Shown here: positions 38,615-42,646 of the stretch, piece by piece | How the letters are laid out: every line of letters starts with the position of its first letter | Numbering within the stretch: the first letter of the stretch is position 1 | Assembly: GCA_937951935.1 (NCBI GenBank) | Contig: CALGAM010000241.1 | Span: forward strand, 1 to 42,646 | Length of the DNA stretch: 42,646 nt | Direction of reading: 5' to 3' | Source of the DNA: an uncultured Micromonospora sp. | GTDB lineage: Bacteria > Actinomycetota > Actinomycetes > Mycobacteriales > Micromonosporaceae | Made by a program: the position numbers and the translations under genes | Notes under the pieces: model-generated | Told to the model about the DNA's origin: nothing | The model's database searches: none | Seen by the model: the letters and a program-made list of their open reading frames with translations, nothing else

Positions 38615-40972
38615 TCAGCGCCGGGCGGCGTACGCGGCCAGCCAGGCGACCTGGTCCGGGTCCAACGACGGACGGACCCGTTCCCGGGCCGCCGCCACGT
38701 GCGCGGCCCGGACCGTCGACGCCTCCAGCGACTCGCGCATCGCGGCCAGTGCCGCCTCCCGGATCAGCGCCGCGCAGTCGGCCGCGGAGAATCCCTCCAA
38801 CTCGGCGCCGAGCGCCGCCAGGTCCACCTCGTCGGCGAGCGGCACCGCACGGGCCGCCGCCCGGAGGATCTCGGTACGGGCGGCCGCGTCCGGCGGCGGG
38901 ACGTAGACGAGGCGTTCCAGCCGCCCCGGGCGCAGCAGCGCCGGGTCCACCAGGTCGGGCCGGTTGGTCGCGCCGACCACCACCACGTTGCGCAGCGGCT
39001 CCACCCCGTCCAGCTCGGTCAGCAGCGCGGCGACCACCCGGTCGGTCGTACCGCCGTCGGTCGCCTGACCCCGAACCGGGGCCAGCGCGTCCACCTCGTC
39101 GAGGAAGACCAGCGTCGGCGCGGCGTCCCGGGCCCGCCGGAACAGCTCCCGGACCGCCCGTTCGCTCTCGCCCACCCACTTCGAGAGCAGCTCGGCACCC
39201 TTCACCGACAGCACGTTCGCCCGGCCGCTGCCGGCCAGCGCGCTGACCAGGTACGTCTTGCCGCATCCGGGCGGCCCGTACAACAACACCCCGCGTGGCG
39301 GCCGGACGCCGAGCCGGGCGAAGGTGTCCGGATAGGTCAGTGGCCAGAGGACCGACTCGGTCAGGATCTCCTTCACCTCGGCCATGTCGCCGACGTCGTC
39401 CAGGGTCACCCCGGCCAGCTCCAGCACCGACGCCTCGGCCATCGAGGTCGGCCGGACCACCTCCAGCGCGGCGGTGAAGTCGGCCATCGCCACCGTCGGT
39501 GCCGACGCCTCCTTCTGCCGCAGCGCCGCCCGTACCCCGGCCTCGCGTACCAGCGCGGCCAGGTCGGCGGCGACGAACCCGGGGGTACGGGCGGCGACCT
39601 CGTCCAGCCGGACGTCCTCGGCCAGCGGCATCCTCCGGGTCAGCACCGCCAACTGCTCCCGGCGCAGCGCCGCGTCCGGAAGCGGTACGGCGATCTCCAG
39701 CGACAGCAGGTCGGGGGCGCGCAGCGACGGATCCACCGCCTCGGGGCGGCTGGTGGTGCAGACCACGGCCGTACCGCCCCGCACGGCCGCGGCGAGGAGC
39801 TGCCGGAAGACGGTGGAGACCGGCCCCGGGGTGTCCCGGGGGGCGAGTGCCTCCACGTCCGCGACCAGCAGTACCGCCGGGGGGTCGTCCCGCACCGAGG
39901 CGAACGCCGTCCGCAGCCGCGTGGCGGCGGCGTCGTTGGTCAGCGCGGCGAGTTCGGGCGCCCAGACGGTGGCGACCCGGGCACCCACCGCCCCCGCGGC
40001 GGCCCGGACCAGTGCCGACTTCCCGGATCCGGCGGGCCCGGTCACCAGGACGCCGAGTGAGACCGTGGTGTTCAGCCGGCTGAGCACCTCACGGTGGTGG
40101 AAGCCGAGGTCGAGCAGTTCGACGAGCTGCTCCGCCTGGGGCCGCAGACCCGGCAGGTCGTCCAGCGCCACCGCGGCCGGCTGCGGTTCCACCACCGGTG
40201 ACACCGATCCGGCCGCCTGCCCTTCCCCGGCCGGTGGCGCCCCGGCCGTCGTGGCCGGCAGGCCCGTCCGGGGCACCGGGTCGCCCCGGCCCGGCCGCCG
40301 TCCGCTCGTCTGCCCGCCGTGGGTGACGTGGCCGCCCTGCCAACCGACGATCGTGTCCATGGTGACCAGCACCGAGACCGGGGCGGCGCCTCCCATCCCG
40401 GTCGGGCCGGCCGGCTCGGCCGGGGCGGCCGAGCCGGACTCACGGGAGGTGTCCGGCACCGCCTCGGTGACGGTGAGCAGGGCGCTCGTCCAGGCGTACC
40501 CGACCGTGTTGGCGAGGCTGCGCCGGGCGGCCTCGACCAGGGTTCGGACCGCCGCGTCGGGAAGAACGTCCTGCGGCAGCAGCGAGACGTCGTCGCCGAC
40601 GGTCACCACCTTGCCGAGCAACGCGAGGCGGAGCATCTCCGGCGAGACGAGGGCGGCGATCTCCGCCGGGCCCGTCAGCAGCACCCGGTGGGCGGCCACC
40701 ACCGGGGCGGGGGCGACGACGACCTGACGACCGTCGCGCACGCCCAGGTTGCCCAGGATCAGGTCGTCGGCGTACAGCAGGGCGCGGCTCGCGGTCGGCT
40801 CGGCCCGGGCCACGATCCCGGCGGTCACCCGGCGGCCGGTCAGCCGGACCGGATCGCCGGGGTGCAGGCCGAGCACGGCCAGCACCTCGGGATGCAGCCG
40901 GACGATGCCCCGGCGGGCGTCCAGTGCCGCCGGCCGGAGACTGGCGGTGAGGGTGAGATCCGGAGCCGTCAC
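38615..40972 (-). CDS. Cdc48/p97-like AAA ATPase of actinobacteria (Cpa-like) with degenerate D1
   Basis: The protein has 785 residues from GTG 40972, with a leaderless -10 box. The N-terminal domain (about 1-85) is double-psi-barrel-like, with RLHPEVLAVLGLHPGDPVRL, as in Cdc48/VAT. A second helical part and a Gly/Pro-rich linker follow. D1 has a Walker A, VTGPAGSGKSALVRA (about 310-323), but its Walker B is VLLVADVEALAP, where family members have FIDEIDALAP. D1 also lacks the Arg-finger RxxGRF pattern (LRAPDLLSLEI). D2 is canonical: LYGPPGCGKTYLV (about 561-573), LVFLDEVDALAPVRG (about 617-631) and NRPDLVDPALLRPGRLERLV. Actinobacterial Cdc48-like Cpa is known to interact with the 20S proteasome and probably unfolds proteins. 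It converges on the GNAT gene. Confidence 0.85.
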   Translation of the reverse strand: MTAPDLTLTASLRPAALDARRGIVRLHPEVLAVLGLHPGDPVRLTGRRVTAGIVARAEPTASRALLYADDLILGNLGVRDGRQVVVAPAPVVAAHRVLLTGPAEIAALVSPEMLRLALLGKVVTVGDDVSLLPQDVLPDAAVRTLVEAARRSLANTVGYAWTSALLTVTEAVPDTSRESGSAAPAEPAGPTGMGGAAPVSVLVTMDTIVGWQGGHVTHGGQTSGRRPGRGDPVPRTGLPATTAGAPPAGEGQAAGSVSPVVEPQPAAVALDDLPGLRPQAEQLVELLDLGFHHREVLSRLNTTVSLGVLVTGPAGSGKSALVRAAAGAVGARVATVWAPELAALTNDAAATRLRTAFASVRDDPPAVLLVADVEALAPRDTPGPVSTVFRQLLAAAVRGGTAVVCTTSRPEAVDPSLRAPDLLSLEIAVPLPDAALRREQLAVLTRRMPLAEDVRLDEVAARTPGFVAADLAALVREAGVRAALRQKEASAPTVAMADFTAALEVVRPTSMAEASVLELAGVTLDDVGDMAEVKEILTESVLWPLTYPDTFARLGVRPPRGVLLYGPPGCGKTYLVSALAGSGRANVLSVKGAELLSKWVGESERAVRELFRRARDAAPTLVFLDEVDALAPVRGQATDGGTTDRVVAALLTELDGVEPLRNVVVVGATNRPDLVDPALLRPGRLERLVYVPPPDAAARTEILRAAARAVPLADEVDLAALGAELEGFSAADCAALIREAALAAMRESLEASTVRAAHVAAARERVRPSLDPDQVAWLAAYAARR

Positions 40973-40978
40973 CGGCCG

Positions 40979-40984
40979 AGAGTA
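40979..40984 (-). promoter_or_regulatory. Leaderless-type -10 box of the AAA ATPase gene
   Basis: On the minus strand TACTCT ends exactly 6 bases before GTG 40972; no ribosome site is visible. Confidence 0.5.
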
Positions 40985-41017
40985 TCGCGCGCCGAACACC
41001 CCACTTTCGTGGTATTC

Positions 41018-41059
41018 CGGCGTGCCCGGGCCGCCGGCGCCGGCGGCCCGGGCACGCCG
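41018..41059. terminator. 42-bp perfect palindrome (21-bp arms)
   Basis: Bases 41018-41038 are the exact reverse complement of 41039-41059 with no spacer. In RNA this would fold into a very stable hairpin of about 19 bp with a 4-base loop. It begins 1 base after the stop of the 138-residue gene (minus strand) and ends about 34 bp before the -10 of the AAA gene. Its likely role is a transcription terminator insulating the two. Confidence 0.75.
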
Positions 41060-41060
41060 C

Positions 41061-41477
41061 TCACGGTCGATCGGGGTCCGGACCGAGCAGCGACGGGTCC
41101 CGGCGGACCATCTCGGCGAGCCGGGCGGCGGCCTCGGCGGTCGGCGGAGTCTCCGGGGCCGCCCAGCCCTGCACCGTGCGTACCGTCATCGGCCAGGACT
41201 GCGGCGGCCGGCCGGCGGTCGGCAGGGCCGGCTCGGCGGCCGGGCGTACGGTCACCACGCCGTCCTCCCAGGCGACGTGTACCGCGGAGATCTTCGGCCC
41301 GTCGGCGACCCACATGGTGACCGCCACCGTGGGGTGCTGGGCGACAACCCGTTGGACCGCCTCGGTCACCTCGTCGACGGGTGATCCGGTGCGGGTGGCC
41401 GCCTCCTGGGCCAGCCGCCGCTGCAGCGCCTCGCGCCGCTCCATCCGGGCCAGCGCATCGTCGAGTTCGCCCCTCAT
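41061..41477 (-). CDS. Hypothetical protein, 138 residues
   Basis: ATG 41477 follows GGAAAGG at 8 bases; a GTG three codons upstream (41486) is possible but overlaps that site. The protein starts with a charged helix (MRGELDDALARMERREALQR). It continues with a mixed alpha/beta part, SPVDEVTEAVQRVVAQHPTV, AVTMWVADGPKISAVHVAWE and DGVVTVRPAAEPAL, and ends in a Pro-rich link and a last helix (AEAAARLAEMVRRDPSLLG). There is no signal peptide or membrane helix. No family is recognised. It stands alone, ended by the 42-bp palindrome. Confidence 0.65.
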   Translation of the reverse strand: MRGELDDALARMERREALQRRLAQEAATRTGSPVDEVTEAVQRVVAQHPTVAVTMWVADGPKISAVHVAWEDGVVTVRPAAEPALPTAGRPPQSWPMTVRTVQGWAAPETPPTAEAAARLAEMVRRDPSLLGPDPDRP

Positions 41478-41853
41478 CGTGTTCACCTTTCCCGCCCGCC
41501 GCCGGCTCGCCCGCCCACCGCCGGCTCCTCCGGCCGACGGTCGTCCCCGAGCGGCCGTCTCTCGCGGGCTCAAGTTTCCCGCTGCCGGGATCAGACGATC
41601 CAGCGCCCGATCCGGCACGATGAGTAAGGGATTCTGTACCAGCAGTCGAATCGATTGGCGAAGGGACGCACGGGGACGAGCCTTCGGCGCCCGTGTCGGT
41701 CCGGTCACCGCTCGCCACCGTCCCGCCCGTCGACCGCGTCGACCCGTCCGCCGATCCCGCCGGGCAGGCGGCGGGCCGGGCCCGCCGGGTAGGTGATCGT
41801 GTCGGGGCCCGGGGCGTGACCCGGAACCGGCGTCCGGGCCGTACCGTTTGTTC
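41478..41853. other. 376-bp divergent region without a gene
   Basis: This lies between the start of the 138-residue gene (minus) and the secreted hydrolase gene (plus). A stretch at about 41565-41670 is less G+C-rich than its surroundings and probably contains the minus-strand promoter, but no convincing -35/-10 pair was found there. At the right end TACCGT (41842-41847) serves the hydrolase gene. Frames through it on both strands lack starts with ribosome sites. Confidence 0.35.
41842..41847 (+). promoter_or_regulatory. Leaderless-type -10 box of the secreted hydrolase gene
   Basis: TACCGT ends exactly 6 bases before ATG 41854; no ribosome site precedes the ATG. Confidence 0.5.
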
Positions 41854-42646
41854 ATGCCTTCCCTCCTGCTGGCACGGTTGCGCCGTGTCCTGGTCCCCGG
41901 TACCGGACGTGAACGGCGCGGTATCCGGGCCGGCGCGGGTGGCGACGGTGCCGTGGCCGGCCCGGGCGCCGACGGGTCACCGACTCGGGCCGGGCGTGGG
42001 CGGTGGCGATCGACCCGGCGCCGGGTGGTGGCCGGCGCGGTCGCGGTCGCGTTGCTCACCGCGGCGACCGGATGGGCGGTCTGGCCCGAACGGGTCTCCT
42101 GGTCGGCCAGCGAGGCCATGATCACCGTACTATCCGGACCGGACGGCACCGAACCGGTCGAACTCGACACCACCTTCTTCCTGCCGGACCGGGCGAGCGC
42201 CGCGCACCCGGTGCCGGCGGTGCTGCTCGCCCACGGCTTCGGCGGGACGAAGCAGTCGGTCCGCGCCGACGCCGAGGACCTGGCCGAACTCGGGTACGCC
42301 GTGCTGACGTACACGGCACGCGGGTTCGGGCGCAGCGGCGGGCAGATCCACCTCGACCACCCCGACCACGAGGTACGGGACGCCTCCCGGCTGCTCGACT
42401 GGCTCGCCCGGCGGCCCGAGATCCGTACGGACGCCCCCGGCGACCCCCGGGTCGGTGTGGTCGGTGGCTCGTACGGCGGCGGCCTCGCGCTGCTGCTCGC
42501 CGCGTACGACTCCCGGGTGGACGCCATCGTGCCGATGATCACCTGGCACGATCTGGCCCGGTCGTTCCTGCCCGAGTCCACGGGTCGTGACCCGGTCGAC
42601 GGGGTCTTCAAGAAGGGCTGGGCGGGCCTCTTCTTCGGCGGCGGCA
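41854..42646 (+). CDS. Membrane-anchored or secreted alpha/beta hydrolase (S15/CocE-like), partial
   Basis: The first 264 residues are present and the gene runs off the window. A basic, Gly-rich N-terminus (about 1-55) leads to one hydrophobic helix (about 56-78, RVVAGAVAVALLTAATGWAV), a signal anchor. The outer part starts with a strand pair, then AVLLAHGFGGTKQSVRADAE (oxyanion HG), VLTYTARGFGRSGG, and VVGGSYGGGLALLLAAYD with nucleophile Ser near 205. TWHDLARSFLPE follows. The HGFGGTK and GGSYGGG pattern fits the X-Pro dipeptidyl-peptidase/CocE (S15) group, whose members cleave peptides or esters. The acid and His residues lie beyond the window, as would the C-terminal jelly-roll. An ATPase-fused variant cannot be excluded. 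Confidence 0.75.
   Translation, partial: MPSLLLARLRRVLVPGTGRERRGIRAGAGGDGAVAGPGADGSPTRAGRGRWRSTRRRVVAGAVAVALLTAATGWAVWPERVSWSASEAMITVLSGPDGTEPVELDTTFFLPDRASAAHPVPAVLLAHGFGGTKQSVRADAEDLAELGYAVLTYTARGFGRSGGQIHLDHPDHEVRDASRLLDWLARRPEIRTDAPGDPRVGVVGGSYGGGLALLLAAYDSRVDAIVPMITWHDLARSFLPESTGRDPVDGVFKKGWAGLFFGGG

Noticed and set aside
41061..42611. 516-residue minus-strand frame extending the 138-residue gene upstream
   Set aside because: The upstream part opposes the secreted hydrolase gene and lacks any family pattern; ATG 41477 has a proper ribosome site.

Overview
The window is very G+C-rich, codes densely on both strands, uses many GTG starts and contains actinobacterial families (DUF397, DUF3263, DUF4032, DUF3105, MSMEG_6728, a Cdc48-like ATPase, EspC-like small proteins). 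This points to a filamentous actinobacterium, probably of the Micromonosporaceae. That assignment is an inference from composition and gene content. No prophage, insertion sequence or CRISPR array was seen. The one RNA gene is a tRNA-Thr(UGU).

Layout. 1-3.2 kb: the tail of a DUF397 protein, then an unusual Hsp70-like ATPase fused through a membrane helix to an outer beta-propeller. 3.2-7.9 kb: a hexuronate locus with a LacI repressor facing away from uxaC, a collapsed dehydratase remnant, and a fructuronate reductase gene. 8-9.5 kb: an orphan MsiK/UgpC-type sugar ABC ATPase with a long structured leader. 9.5-17.8 kb: tRNA-Thr, a helix-turn-helix regulator, L-2-hydroxyglutarate oxidase, a CrtU-like oxidoreductase with an MSMEG_6728 protein, an RCK-type ion channel, a DUF4032 kinase-like protein and a PAP2 phosphatase. 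17.9-21.8 kb: a TetR/hydrolase divergent pair, an EI24 membrane protein and a DUF3105 protein. 22-25 kb: a coupled type VII-like small protein and DUF1023 hydrolase, facing a TrmB-LuxR regulator. 25.1-29.2 kb: an amino-sugar operon (SIS isomerase/deaminase, ROK kinase, NagA) divergent from its likely DeoR regulator. 29.4-31.4 kb: a two-gene ABC exporter. 31.6-33.2 kb: DUF3263, a dead serine hydrolase and a 70-residue membrane protein. 33.5-37.7 kb: a tightly coupled molybdate operon (HTH-TOBE regulator, modA, modB, modC, PP2C-like phosphatase). 38-42.6 kb: a GNAT acetyltransferase, a Cdc48-like AAA ATPase, a small hypothetical protein and the start of a secreted alpha/beta hydrolase.

Function. 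The two sugar loci follow recognised routes. UxaC and UxuB take glucuronate through fructuronate to mannonate; no mannonate dehydratase is present. The SIS, ROK and NagA proteins would handle N-acetyl-hexosamines. MsiK probably powers sugar importers encoded elsewhere. The molybdate operon combines uptake with a Mo-sensing-type regulator and, unusually, a phosphatase.

Most notable points: (a) several decaying gene fragments, including a dehydratase reduced to its two ends but still holding an intact reading frame between uxaC and uxuB, and a beta-lactamase-fold protein that has lost its catalytic serine and its middle; (b) five genes whose start codon lies exactly six bases after a TAnnnT -10 box, as expected for leaderless mRNAs; (c) a Cdc48-like ATPase with a degenerate first ATPase domain; (d) an RCK channel without a GYG filter; (e) a run of rare A-ending codons in the ROK kinase gene; (f) a 42-base perfect palindrome. 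All family assignments were made by eye from motifs, without database searches.
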